Below, piece by piece: positions 18,309 to 27,236 of a stretch of DNA of 64,000 nt. The notes beneath the pieces were generated by a model. The model was not told where the DNA came from. It made no database searches and saw only the letters and a list, made by a program, of their open reading frames with translations. Numbering within the stretch: position 1 is the first letter of the stretch; the number at the start of each line of letters is the position of its first letter. Position numbers and translations under genes: made by a program. This stretch comes from Enterococcus sp. RIT-PI-f (GTDB taxonomy: Bacteria; Bacillota; Bacilli; Lactobacillales; Enterococcaceae): NCBI RefSeq assembly GCF_001297065.1, contig NZ_LHOX01000011.1, positions 1-64,000 on the forward strand, read 5' to 3'.

Positions 18309-18968
18309 TTATTTCGAAAAATAATTGGCACAGGCATCGCCAATCCATTGGATGATTTGCACGATAACGATCAGCAAAACAATCACAAAAATCAAGATTG
18401 CCGTTTCGTAACGGTAATACCCGTATTGGATCGCTAAATCGCCGATCCCACCTGCGCCAATCGTACCGACCATGGCGGAGTAGCCCAATAAACTGATCAG
18501 TGTCAAAACAAAGCCGCGGATCAAAGCTGGCAAACTTTCCGGCAAAATCACCTCACGGATGATCTGACCTGTAGATGCGCCAGAAGCAATACTCGCTTCT
18601 AGAACACCATAGTCGATTTCTGTGAAGGCCGACTCCGCGATTCGTGCATAAAATGGGATGGCCGCGATCGACAATGCGATAGCCCCTCCTGCTGGTGTAT
18701 ATGGGTCACCAATCAACAACGCCGATACAGGAATCAATGTGATCAAGAGGATCAAGAAAGGCAGTGAACGAATCGCATTGACAATAAAATCAGCTACATG
18801 GTGCAAAGCCTTGTTTCTATAAAAAAGTCGGCTGCTTACTAAAAACAGCACGAGCCCTATCAACAAGCCGAAAACAACGCCGATCACTGCAGAAGTCCCT
18901 ACCATAAAGAAGGTTTCCCAAAGGGCCTTAGGCAAATTGGTTTTCAATATCTCGATCGTTTCAGTCAT
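18309..18968 (-). CDS. metI: Methionine ABC transporter permease
   Basis: A 219-residue permease of the MetI type with five predicted membrane helices and the ATPase-contact loop EASIASGASTGQIIREVILPE near residue 130. ATG 18968 is chosen because GTAGGTG is correctly spaced. The longer GTG start at 18977 is possible. It overlaps metN by 8 bases. It imports D- and L-methionine together with MetN and MetQ. Confidence 0.94.
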   Translation of the reverse strand: MTETIEILKTNLPKALWETFFMVGTSAVIGVVFGLLIGLVLFLVSSRLFYRNKALHHVADFIVNAIRSLPFLILLITLIPVSALLIGDPYTPAGGAIALSIAAIPFYARIAESAFTEIDYGVLEASIASGASTGQIIREVILPESLPALIRGFVLTLISLLGYSAMVGTIGAGGIGDLAIQYGYYRYETAILIFVIVLLIVIVQIIQWIGDACANYFSK

Positions 18969-19986
18969 TGGCTGCACCTACTTTCCTCAAAGAGAAGACA
19001 TTGGCCGCAATATACGCGCGGGCTTTGTCGATTTCTTCTTGCGGTCCTGTCAAATATACATACAAAATACCGATCACATCTTGTTGGATATAGTCAATTT
19101 TGCCATGAATAATATTGACAGCCACATCATACGCTTTGGCTACTGTTGAAATCAAGGGTTCCAACGTATACTCTCCTTGATATCTTAATTCCAGTAAATC
19201 GCCTTGTGTAAAGAGCGCTAATATTTCCTCCGGTAGTGTCAAATCTAAATAACGGCCAACCAACTTTTGCGTGATCGGTTGATTGGGTTGACTGAACAGC
19301 CCATAGGTCGTTTGTTCTTCCACGATTCGGCCGTTCTCCATTACTGCTACGCGATCAAAAAATTTGCGGGCAACATCTAATTCATGGGTAATAAAGACGA
19401 TCGTGATACCGGTTTGTTCTTTGATTTTCGTCAATAATTGCAGGGTCTCTTCGGTGGTTTCAACATCCAACGCACTCGTTGCTTCATCACAGAGCAAAAT
19501 TTCCGGCTGATTAGCAATGGCACGGGCAATGCCGATTCGCTGTTTCTCGCCACCAGACAAATTATTGGGATACGCATGCAATTTATCTGTTAAATCCACC
19601 ATTTCCAGTAATTCCATGATCCTAGCTTCCCGCTGGTCTTTGGGGTAGTTGCCGGCTTTTAGCGCAAACGCTAAGTTGTCTTTGATCGTTCGATTATGGA
19701 TCAAATTGAAATGCTGAAAAATCATGCCGATCTTCTGGCGGATTTGCCGCAATTCCTGTCCCCGCGCTTTCGTGATATCTTGTCCATCAATCAAGATCTG
19801 ACCACTTGAAGGGACTTGCAGTAAATTCAACGTCCGAACGAGGGTGCTTTTCCCCGCGCCACTCAAGCCCACAATACCGAACACTTCTCCTGCCTGTACA
19901 GAAAAGTCCACACTGTCCACCGCTTTTTTGAATTGCTTATTTTGTTTGAATAAAACCGAAACCTGTTTTACTTCTATTTTTGCCAT
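18961..19986 (-). CDS. metN: Methionine ABC transporter ATPase with NIL sensor domain
   Basis: A 341-residue ATPase. The ABC domain (residues 1-245) has Walker A GLSGAGKST, signature LSGGEKQR and Walker B LLCDEATSALD. Residues about 265-340 form the C-terminal NIL domain that binds methionine and causes trans-inhibition in MetN proteins. It lies 12 bases after metQ and overlaps metI. Confidence 0.96.
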   Translation of the reverse strand: MAKIEVKQVSVLFKQNKQFKKAVDSVDFSVQAGEVFGIVGLSGAGKSTLVRTLNLLQVPSSGQILIDGQDITKARGQELRQIRQKIGMIFQHFNLIHNRTIKDNLAFALKAGNYPKDQREARIMELLEMVDLTDKLHAYPNNLSGGEKQRIGIARAIANQPEILLCDEATSALDVETTEETLQLLTKIKEQTGITIVFITHELDVARKFFDRVAVMENGRIVEEQTTYGLFSQPNQPITQKLVGRYLDLTLPEEILALFTQGDLLELRYQGEYTLEPLISTVAKAYDVAVNIIHGKIDYIQQDVIGILYVYLTGPQEEIDKARAYIAANVFSLRKVGAAND

Positions 19987-19998
19987 CGCTATTCCTTC

Positions 19999-20850
19999 TT
20001 ACTCTGTCCAAAAATCTGGTTGATTGAAATCTTTGAAAGCTGAATCAGCAATCGCATCTTTGAAATCTTGACTTTCCAACACTTCAGTCACAGCTTGTGC
20101 AAAGTCGCTGTCTTTGTCTTCTGTGCGAACAACAAAAACATTTTTATATTCTTCTTTCAACGACTCTAGCGCCAATGCATCCGCTGGATCTAAGGAAGCC
20201 GCCCAAGCAAAATTCCCAGGTACCAAGGCTACATCTACGGTATCTAAAGAACGGGCCAATTGTGCAGCATCCAGTTCTTTGAAGGTCAAGTTTTTCGGAT
20301 TGTCTTTGATATCCGTTACAGTGGCTTTGGTTTCATCGATATCCTCTGCAATCGTGATCAAGCCGTTGGCGGCTAACAATTGCAAGGTCCGTGCCAAGTT
20401 TGAGGCATCATTGGCGATCGATACTGTTGCACCATCTGCTAGATCATCCAGACTACTCAGTTTATTGGAATAGATCCCCATTCCTAAGGTTGGTACTTTT
20501 TGTAATGCTGTCAAATCTAAATCATTGTCTGCTGAAAATTTTTCTAAATAAGCCGTATGTTGAAATAAATTGGCATCGATTTGACCATTGGCTAAGGCAT
20601 TGTTTGGTTGGATATAATCATTGAAGACCTTTGTTGTCAAAGTATAGCCTTTATCTGCCAATAATGGTGAAATCACATCTGTTACCATGTCACCATAAGG
20701 ACCAGGTGCAACACCAACCACTTTTTCTTCTAGCGCTGCTGTTGTGCTTGATGCTTCTGTTTCACTGGTACTGCCGTTTCCGCAAGCGGCTAGTGTGAAC
20801 AAGACGGCTGTTACCGCCAACCCAACTGTTAATTTTTTTAACCCTATCAT
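19999..20850 (-). CDS. metQ: Methionine-binding lipoprotein
   Basis: A 283-residue NlpA/MetQ-family lipoprotein. The signal peptide has lipobox LAAC with Cys23, and the mature domain has KVVGVAPGPYGDMV, FNDYIQPNNALANGQIDANLFQH and the conserved TVSIANDASNLARTL region. It captures methionine outside the cell for MetNI. First gene of the operon, directly behind the Met T-box. Confidence 0.96.
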   Translation of the reverse strand: MIGLKKLTVGLAVTAVLFTLAACGNGSTSETEASSTTAALEEKVVGVAPGPYGDMVTDVISPLLADKGYTLTTKVFNDYIQPNNALANGQIDANLFQHTAYLEKFSADNDLDLTALQKVPTLGMGIYSNKLSSLDDLADGATVSIANDASNLARTLQLLAANGLITIAEDIDETKATVTDIKDNPKNLTFKELDAAQLARSLDTVDVALVPGNFAWAASLDPADALALESLKEEYKNVFVVRTEDKDSDFAQAVTEVLESQDFKDAIADSAFKDFNQPDFWTE

Positions 20851-20874
20851 TCTTCATTTCCCCTTTATTTTAAA

Positions 20875-21140
20875 ATAAAAAAAGTCCCTTCTCTATAAGC
20901 ATAGAGAAAGGACGAAACAACCAAGTTCGTGGTACCACCTTTATTCGTTGATCGAAATCAACCTTATCAGTTCACTGATTTGCTGTAACGGGCATCCCGT
21001 TGTAGGCTAGCCTAAAGCTCACATACAAACGCTCAAAGACCATCTTCGATCAATTGCTTGTGCTCTTTCCCACCAGACCGAGCTCTCTGAAACAAGCAGC
21101 AATGACTTACTTTTCTTATCGTTGCGCATTTTTTAATTGT
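20875..21140 (-). promoter_or_regulatory. T-box riboswitch, methionine-specific, controlling metQNI
   Basis: The minus-strand leader has the T-box sequence AGGTGGTACCACG (20940-20928), a specifier loop with GAAG-ATG-G where the codon ATG (21043-21041) calls for tRNA-Met, and a terminator GTCC-TTCTCTAT/ATAGAGAA-GGAC with a T run (20913-20875). The TGGT in the T-box pairs with ACCA, matching the A discriminator of tRNA-Met. Uncharged tRNA-Met should bind and permit transcription of the methionine transporter. Confidence 0.95.
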
Positions 21141-21145
21141 GCTTA

Positions 21146-21174
21146 ACTATACGATACGCAGATTTGATTGTCAA
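21146..21174 (-). promoter_or_regulatory. Promoter of the metQNI T-box transcript
   Basis: On the minus strand TTGACA (21174-21169), a 17-base spacer and TATAGT (21151-21146). A strong consensus promoter. Confidence 0.88.
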
Positions 21175-21222
21175 TCTTTTTTTCATGAAAATCCAATTCA
21201 TTTACAAGTGTTTTCACCTAGT

Positions 21223-22050
21223 TTATAGATGTAAATTCTCATCTGTGATCAACCCTTCTGACACCATGATGGCATCACCAATCAACGCAAGGTTTTCATG
21301 GTCAACGACTACAGTCAAGGTACCGCCTAGTACCTGCAGCAAGACTTCTGCCGTGGTTTTTCCTTGATGGTGTGACACTGCATAGGCAGTAGCACCCGAA
21401 CCCGTACCGCAAGCAAACGTGAAGTCTTCCACCCCGCGTTCAAAGGTTCTGACGACTAAATCACCTGTTGGCGTCTCATCATAGAAGTTGACATTGGCGC
21501 CTTTCGGAAAAGCAGCCCAATGGCGTATCGCTTTTGCAGTGTCTGTCAGCTCATTTAAAGGTACATCTGCTAAACCTGGATAATGGACGACAGCATGGGG
21601 GATCCCTGGATTGCCTAATTCCACATAATCAAGTGTGGTGACCGTTGTTCCTGGGAAGGATTGAGCAAAACGCGTCACTGTTGGCGGATTTAACAAAACT
21701 TTGTATTCTTTCTTGTCTAAGCGCCAAGCGGGTACATCCCCAGCCACTGTTTCAATGGTCATTGCTTCACCAGCGATTTGCTGTTCATAGGCATAACGCG
21801 CAATGCAACGCGCGCCATTTCCGCACATCTCAGCTTCCGTACCATCTGCATTGTAAAAACGCATGCGAAAATCAGCTGTGCCTTCTGGATAGTCCACTGC
21901 CATCACGGCATCGGCACCAATCGAGAATTTATGTCGACAAGTTTGGATCGCTAGTGCCGAGAGTTGTTCATGGGTCAACTTCAATGACCGATTATCGATC
22001 ACGATAAAATCATTAGCGGCACCTTGCATTTTGGTATAGGGAATCTTCAT
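21223..22050 (-). CDS. dapF: Diaminopimelate epimerase
   Basis: A 275-residue enzyme that converts LL- to meso-diaminopimelate. Both catalytic cysteines are present, in MCGNGARC and FACGTGSGA. The first motif is KMQGAANDF, where most DapF have KMHGLGNDF, a small variation in the substrate-side loop. It follows lysA by 44 bases in the minus-strand lysine operon. Confidence 0.95.
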   Translation of the reverse strand: MKIPYTKMQGAANDFIVIDNRSLKLTHEQLSALAIQTCRHKFSIGADAVMAVDYPEGTADFRMRFYNADGTEAEMCGNGARCIARYAYEQQIAGEAMTIETVAGDVPAWRLDKKEYKVLLNPPTVTRFAQSFPGTTVTTLDYVELGNPGIPHAVVHYPGLADVPLNELTDTAKAIRHWAAFPKGANVNFYDETPTGDLVVRTFERGVEDFTFACGTGSGATAYAVSHHQGKTTAEVLLQVLGGTLTVVVDHENLALIGDAIMVSEGLITDENLHL

Positions 22051-22094
22051 GGTTGCTCACCTGCTTTCTTATTTTAATCTGGACAAACGCCGAT

Positions 22095-23396
22095 TTATTT
22101 CGTTAAAAATGAAGGAATCACTTCATTTTGGATCATTTGCTGATAGGTTTGGCGTTTGACAGCCAATTCTGCTTGGCCTTCATTGACAAACACAACAGCC
22201 GGGATTTGCAAATTGTTATAGTTGCTGGCCATTGAATAGCCATAAGCCCCCGTTGAAAATGTCGCAAAGATGTCACCGGTTTTAACGGGCGGCAACGCCA
22301 AGTCCTTCACCAATATATCGGTACTTTCGCACGCTTTGCCAGAAATCGTGATGGTTTCTGTTGCTGGTTCATTGGCGCGGTTAGCCAAGATACCTGTATA
22401 AGCTGCTTGGTACAAACCCGGACGAATATTGTCTGTCATCCCACCATCGATACTGGCATACGTCCGTATACCTGGAAGTGTTTTGATACTGCCAATCGTA
22501 TGCAAACTAATACCGGCCTCTGCAACAATACTACGCCCAGGTTCAATAACGATCGTTGGCCGTTCTTGGTTTTGCTGTTGATAAAATGCATCGATTTTTT
22601 CCATCACTGGGTCAAGGAAGAAGCTGTAAGGCTGACGGATGTCCGCTTCAGTATAACGGACACCAAAACCACCACCAACATTCAACTCCTTGATCCAATA
22701 AGAAAACCGATCAAAAATTTGTTTGACTAACTGCAGGGCTGCATCCGTAGCGCCTAGATGTGATTGGTTATCGGATAACTGACTGCCAACATGAAAATGC
22801 AGCCCATAAAAATCGAGTTCAGGCGCATCGATGACCTCGGCTATCAGCGGAAACAAGATGTCTTCATCCAATGGAATCCCGAACTTAGAATCTTTTTGGC
22901 CAGTAGAAATAAATTGATGCGTTTTTACAGACACTTCTGGTGTGATCCGCAACATAATCTTCGCCACCTGATTCATCTCTTGGCAAATCGCCCGAATCAA
23001 GCCGATTTCTTGTATTCCATCGACAATGATCCGGCCAACACCATACTCGATGGCCGCTGTCAGCTCTTCGATTGATTTGTTGTTGCCATTAAACTCGATA
23101 TGTTCTGCAGGGAAATCAGCTTGGATCGCCGTATATAATTCACCGCCACTCACAACATCCAATGACAATCCTTCATCAGCAATGATCCGCAACATCGCAG
23201 TTGTACAAAATGCTTTGGCTGCATAAGCCGCTCGCGTATGCGGATAGCGAGCCAAAAAGGCCGCATGGATTTTCTGACATTCTTCCCGAATGTCAGAAAC
23301 AGAATAGACATACAAGGGGGTCCCGAATGTTTGCGCCAATGACACCGTATCGACACCATCGATGTATAAATGGTTTTCTTTGATTTCTTTTGTCAT
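22095..23396 (-). CDS. lysA: Diaminopimelate decarboxylase
   Basis: A 433-residue PLP enzyme for the last step to L-lysine. Visible are the PLP lysine in AAYAAKAF, the HVGSQ motif (HFHVGSQL), GGGFGVRY and EPGRS for phosphate binding, and the active-site Cys in GKACESTD. It overlaps the upstream deacetylase gene by 4 bases (ATGA). In enterococci the cell-wall cross-bridge uses L-Lys, so this pathway mainly supplies lysine. Confidence 0.96.
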   Translation of the reverse strand: MTKEIKENHLYIDGVDTVSLAQTFGTPLYVYSVSDIREECQKIHAAFLARYPHTRAAYAAKAFCTTAMLRIIADEGLSLDVVSGGELYTAIQADFPAEHIEFNGNNKSIEELTAAIEYGVGRIIVDGIQEIGLIRAICQEMNQVAKIMLRITPEVSVKTHQFISTGQKDSKFGIPLDEDILFPLIAEVIDAPELDFYGLHFHVGSQLSDNQSHLGATDAALQLVKQIFDRFSYWIKELNVGGGFGVRYTEADIRQPYSFFLDPVMEKIDAFYQQQNQERPTIVIEPGRSIVAEAGISLHTIGSIKTLPGIRTYASIDGGMTDNIRPGLYQAAYTGILANRANEPATETITISGKACESTDILVKDLALPPVKTGDIFATFSTGAYGYSMASNYNNLQIPAVVFVNEGQAELAVKRQTYQQMIQNEVIPSFLTK

Positions 23397-24565
23397 TTTG
23401 CAGCTCCTTTCGTTTCATTCAATGCAGGGATCAGTCGGACATAACACTCAATCCCTTGCAAGAGATTTTTTTCATCAAAATTCATTTTATTGCTGTGCAG
23501 CGGGTACGTATACCCCTTGTCTTCATTCCGTATCCCAACGAAAAAGAAAACACCAGGAATTTCTTTTTGATACATCGAAAAGTCTTCCGCCAACATATAG
23601 GGTGGGGTTTCAAGATAACTATCTCCTGCGACTTTCGCCAAAACATCCACCATTTGTGCATCGTTATCTACGACACGATACAGGTGCTCAAAGTCTACTT
23701 CTGCACGACAACCATAGCCTTTAGCAATTTCTTCCGCTAACAAAGTCACACGCTGTGTCATCGTATCATACACATCATCATCAAACGCGCGCATCGTCCC
23801 ATTCAAGACAACTTTGCCCGGAATGATGTTCTCAGCATCTCCACCATGGATTTTGCCAAACGTGATCACACCAGAGGACAACGGACTGATGTTCCGAGAA
23901 ATCACTGAATGCAACCCTTGGATCACAGCCGCAGCTGCCAAGATCGCATCACTTCCTTGTTGCGGTTGTGCCCCATGGGCGCTGGCGCCATGGATCGCGA
24001 TATTGATTTCGCCATTGCGAGCCATCATCGGCCCTTTGCGGCAAGCGATCACACCTTCAGGGAAATCCGGAAAGACATGCAAGCCCACGATTTGTTCCAC
24101 CGCAAAATCCCGTAAAACACCTTCATCGATCAGCAGTTGTGCACCACCCGGCCCTTCTTCTGCTGGTTGGAAAATGAGAATGATCGTTCCTTGGATCGCC
24201 TCTGGGTGTGCGGACAAATACTTAGCAAAACCCAACATTGTGGCCATATGTCCATCATGGCCACAAGCATGCATGCGCCCCTCGTGGGTTGAATGAAACG
24301 CGACCCCAGTCTCTTCTTGGATCGGCAATCCATCAATATCTGTTCGAAAAGCAAGTGTTTTCCCTGGTACTTCACTGCGGAAAACCGCCACTAAACCTGT
24401 ATCTAAAATAGGATAGATCTCCTTCATGCCAAAAGATTGCAACTGGCGCAGCAAGTATTCTTTTGTCTTGAACTCGGTCAACCCCAATTCAGGAATTTGA
24501 TGTAACGCACGTCGATAACGCACCACATCCTCAGTTAAATCTTTGACAGCTTGAGATACTTGCAT
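23393..24565 (-). CDS. M20-family amidohydrolase, probable N-acetyldiaminopimelate deacetylase
   Basis: A 390-residue metallo-hydrolase with the M20D signature: DGLPIQEETG, HACGHDGH near residue 103, QPAEEGPGGAQ near 135 and HGASAHGAQP. Its neighbours supply the rest of the acetylase branch (DapH, LysA, DapF), so it most likely removes acetyl from N-acetyl-LL-DAP, the YkuR/DapL step. The family also contains hippurate and aminoacyl hydrolases, and motifs alone do not decide. ATG 24565 is preferred over 24586, because GAAAGGTG lies inside the longer version. Confidence 0.85.
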   Translation of the reverse strand: MQVSQAVKDLTEDVVRYRRALHQIPELGLTEFKTKEYLLRQLQSFGMKEIYPILDTGLVAVFRSEVPGKTLAFRTDIDGLPIQEETGVAFHSTHEGRMHACGHDGHMATMLGFAKYLSAHPEAIQGTIILIFQPAEEGPGGAQLLIDEGVLRDFAVEQIVGLHVFPDFPEGVIACRKGPMMARNGEINIAIHGASAHGAQPQQGSDAILAAAAVIQGLHSVISRNISPLSSGVITFGKIHGGDAENIIPGKVVLNGTMRAFDDDVYDTMTQRVTLLAEEIAKGYGCRAEVDFEHLYRVVDNDAQMVDVLAKVAGDSYLETPPYMLAEDFSMYQKEIPGVFFFVGIRNEDKGYTYPLHSNKMNFDEKNLLQGIECYVRLIPALNETKGAAK

Positions 24566-24779
24566 GTAAAAACACCTTTCTTTCATCCGAATAAATTATC
24601 CATAAAGTGGCTGGATATTCAGTTTTTCATGGTTTTTCATTGATATTGGTTAATATTATAGTATATAATTCGAATAATCTATAGATAAATTGTCTAAATT
24701 TTTCGATTTTTATTCAAACTTTTCTGGTACACTTATCTTATAGACAAAAATAAAATTGGTTGGAAGGATGTGTCGTATT
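24566..24779. promoter_or_regulatory. Divergent control region of the two lysine-pathway operons
   Basis: About 200 bases serve both operons. There is a minus-strand TATAAT near 24654-24659 and a plus-strand TATCTT near 24734. Palindromes ATTCGAAT and TCTATAGA lie between. No lysine riboswitch or T-box can be folded in this space, so control is by an unknown regulator or constitutive. Confidence 0.4.
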
Positions 24780-25661
24780 TTGACAATATTCAAAGGTTCT
24801 GGCGTTGCTTTGATCACCCCTATGCTTCAAGATGGTTCGGTGGATTTCGATAAGTTGAAGGAGTTGGCAGAGTGGCATGTGCAACAAGGAACTGACGCGA
24901 TCATTGCTTGTGGTACGACCGGAGAAGCCTCCACACTGGACGATGAAGAACACATCGCAGTCATCGAAGCTGTGGTGCAGCAAGTCGCTGGCAGAATTCC
25001 CGTGATCGGTGGTACTGGTTCGAATAACACCCAGCATGGCATCTACCTTTCGCAAGAAGCGCAACGTGTTGGTGCAGATGCATTATTGGTGGTGACACCT
25101 TACTACAATAAAGCAACAAAAAGAAGTTTAGTGGCGCATTATGAAGCCATTTGTCAAAGTGTTGATTTACCCGTGATCTTATATTCGGTAGCTTCCCGCA
25201 CAGGCTTGAATTTAACCCCTGACGCTGTAGCTGAGTTGAAAAAGATTCCAAATATCAAAGGGATCAAAGAAGCCAGCGGCGACATTTCACAAATCGCTGA
25301 AATCGCACGCTTGGCAGATGATGATTTTGCACTGTATTCCGGCAATGATGATCAAGTGACACCGATCCTCGCACTTGGCGGCGCTGGCGTCATCTCAACG
25401 ATCGCTAACATCGCACCTAAACAAACGGCGAAATTGGTTGCTGATTTCTTAGAAGGCGATCTTCAGCCTGCCATTCAAGAACAACTGAAACAAAAACCAT
25501 TGATCGATGCCATCTTCAGTGAAGTCAACCCAGTGCCGATCAAAGCAGCGGTGTCCTTACTAGGAAAATGCGATTTGCATTACCGGTTGCCTCTTGGCAT
25601 GCCGGAAGATGCGACCTTGGTCCATTTAGAAGAAGAAATGACTGCATACGGTTTGCTTTAA
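24780..25661 (+). CDS. dapA: 4-hydroxy-tetrahydrodipicolinate synthase
   Basis: A 293-residue aldolase that joins pyruvate and aspartate semialdehyde. It has the family start FKGSGVALITPM, GTTGEASTL, the Tyr of VTPYYNKA and the Schiff-base Lys in IKGIKEASGD. The start is uncertain. TTG 24780 is chosen because GGAAGG at 24762-24767 is about 12 bases upstream, while ATG 24768 lies directly against that site. First gene of dapA-dapB-dapH. Confidence 0.95.
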   Translation: MTIFKGSGVALITPMLQDGSVDFDKLKELAEWHVQQGTDAIIACGTTGEASTLDDEEHIAVIEAVVQQVAGRIPVIGGTGSNNTQHGIYLSQEAQRVGADALLVVTPYYNKATKRSLVAHYEAICQSVDLPVILYSVASRTGLNLTPDAVAELKKIPNIKGIKEASGDISQIAEIARLADDDFALYSGNDDQVTPILALGGAGVISTIANIAPKQTAKLVADFLEGDLQPAIQEQLKQKPLIDAIFSEVNPVPIKAAVSLLGKCDLHYRLPLGMPEDATLVHLEEEMTAYGLL

Positions 25662-25670
25662 GGAGGCAGC

Positions 25671-26429
25671 ATGGTGAAAAACATTTTATTAAGCGGCGCC
25701 AATGGCCGCATGGGTCAGGTGTTGCAAAAACTGATTGGGCAGCACCCAGACCTTGAAGTTGCAGCTGGATTGGATCGCCACAAAGATCTTAACGGTGCTT
25801 TTCCGATCTATGATTCAGCCGCTGACATCAAAGAATCGATCGATGTCGTCATCGACTTTTCGCATTACAGCAATGTCCCTGAGCTGTTGAATTACTGTGT
25901 TGATCAGCAATTGCCCATCGTGGTAGCAACCACAGGATTAACGGAAGAAACGCAAATGATGCTGCCAGTAGCGGCCAACGTCATTCCAGTTTTTTATTCC
26001 GCCAACATGTCATTGGGGATCAATGTCTTGATCAAAGCGCTCCAGTCGATCACCCCAGCACTAGAAGCTGATTTCGATATCGAGATCATTGAAAAACACC
26101 ACAATCAGAAACTGGATGCACCTAGTGGCACCGCACTATTGTTGGCCGACGCCATCAATGACAGTTGCGAGAACAAGAAGGATTATCTCTATGGCCGTTC
26201 TGGCAGCGACCTTGTCAACGATCGACAACAACTAGGCATCCACGCTGTACGAGGCGGTACGATCTCTGGGGAACATACTGTTATCTATGCGGGACAAGAT
26301 GAAATCATTGAACTGAAACACACCGCGCTCTCACGCGACATTTTCGCAAACGGTGCTTTAAAAGCAGCAGTCTTTTTGGCTGATCAAGCACCAGGACTCT
26401 ATTCTATGCAAAATCTACTCGATAAGTAA
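25671..26429 (+). CDS. dapB: 4-hydroxy-tetrahydrodipicolinate reductase
   Basis: A 252-residue NAD(P)H enzyme. It has the Rossmann motif SGANGRMGQVL, the DFSHYSNV and ATTGLTEET segments, and the catalytic EKHHNQKLDAPSGTA where the His and Lys act in hydride and proton transfer. AGGAGG lies 5 bases before the ATG. It follows dapA by 9 bases. Confidence 0.96.
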   Translation: MVKNILLSGANGRMGQVLQKLIGQHPDLEVAAGLDRHKDLNGAFPIYDSAADIKESIDVVIDFSHYSNVPELLNYCVDQQLPIVVATTGLTEETQMMLPVAANVIPVFYSANMSLGINVLIKALQSITPALEADFDIEIIEKHHNQKLDAPSGTALLLADAINDSCENKKDYLYGRSGSDLVNDRQQLGIHAVRGGTISGEHTVIYAGQDEIIELKHTALSRDIFANGALKAAVFLADQAPGLYSMQNLLDK

Positions 26430-26441
26430 AGGTGGTATCTT

Positions 26442-27155
26442 ATGTCAGAATTACAATTTTCAGATCCGTATCAATTAGCAAAATATATCAAAGACGCCAA
26501 CAAACAAACCCCAGTCAAAGTATATATCAATGGCGACCTGTCAGACGTTGCGGTTGACGACATTCAATTATTCGGCAGCGGGAAGTTTTTCTTCGTTGTT
26601 GGCGATAGTCAAAAAGTCGCTGCATTTCTCACGGAACATCAAGACAAGATCACCGATCATTATTTGGAAAATGATCGCCGGAATTCAGCCATTCCGCTTT
26701 TAGACCTAACCGCTGTGGATGCGCGGATCGAACCAGGCGCCTTTATCCGTGATCAAGCCATCATTGAGAAAAATGCTGTCATTATGATGGGCGCAGTCAT
26801 CAATATTGGGGCCGTCGTTGGTGAAGAAACGATGATCGATATGGGGGCTATTTTAGGCGCTCGGGCAACTGTGGGCAAGAAAGCCCATATTGGTGCTGGT
26901 GCCGTCTTGGCTGGTGTCCTTGAACCACCTTCAGCAAGTCCAGTGTTCGTAGAAGATCATGTATTGATTGGCGCCAACGCAGTCGTTTTGGAAGGTGTGC
27001 GTGTAGGTGAAGGTGCCGTCGTAGCCGCCGGTTCTGTGGTGACTGAAGACGTGCCCGCTGGTGCAGTTGTTGCCGGATCCCCAGCAAAGGTCATCAAAAT
27101 GAAAGATGACAAAACCAAAAGCAAAACCGAATTCTTAGACGACTTGCGGGGATGA
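26442..27155 (+). CDS. dapH: Tetrahydrodipicolinate N-acetyltransferase
   Basis: A 237-residue left-handed beta-helix acetyltransferase. An N-terminal alpha/beta domain (1-85) precedes hexapeptide repeats from about residue 90 to 215 ([22 protein letters not shown], then [18 protein letters not shown]). It acetylates tetrahydrodipicolinate, so this organism uses the acetylase, not succinylase, branch to DAP. Often also labelled dapD. It ends the operon before the terminator at 27192. Confidence 0.94.
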   Translation: MSELQFSDPYQLAKYIKDANKQTPVKVYINGDLSDVAVDDIQLFGSGKFFFVVGDSQKVAAFLTEHQDKITDHYLENDRRNSAIPLLDLTAVDARIEPGAFIRDQAIIEKNAVIMMGAVINIGAVVGEETMIDMGAILGARATVGKKAHIGAGAVLAGVLEPPSASPVFVEDHVLIGANAVVLEGVRVGEGAVVAAGSVVTEDVPAGAVVAGSPAKVIKMKDDKTKSKTEFLDDLRG

Positions 27156-27191
27156 TCTCCCTATGCTCCTGTCGCCTACTAGGTGTTGAAC

Positions 27192-27236
27192 AGCATAAAA
27201 AAGAAGCAGCTTGTCGGCTGCTTCTTTTTTTATGCT
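27192..27236. terminator. Bidirectional terminator between dapH and nrnA
   Basis: A near-perfect stem AGCATAAAAAAGAAGCAGC / GCTGCTTCTTTTTTTATGCT. The arm overlaps the nrnA stop codon at 27230, so the last nrnA codons are part of the hairpin. Confidence 0.93.

Noticed and set aside
23814-24296. 160-codon plus-strand frame inside the deacetylase gene
   Set aside because: Antisense shadow of a confident M20 enzyme, with a biased Pro/Cys/Trp content and no family match.
24587-24767. Lysine riboswitch between the two lysine operons
   Set aside because: The space is too short for both the riboswitch and its expression platform in either direction, and the conserved core is not visible.
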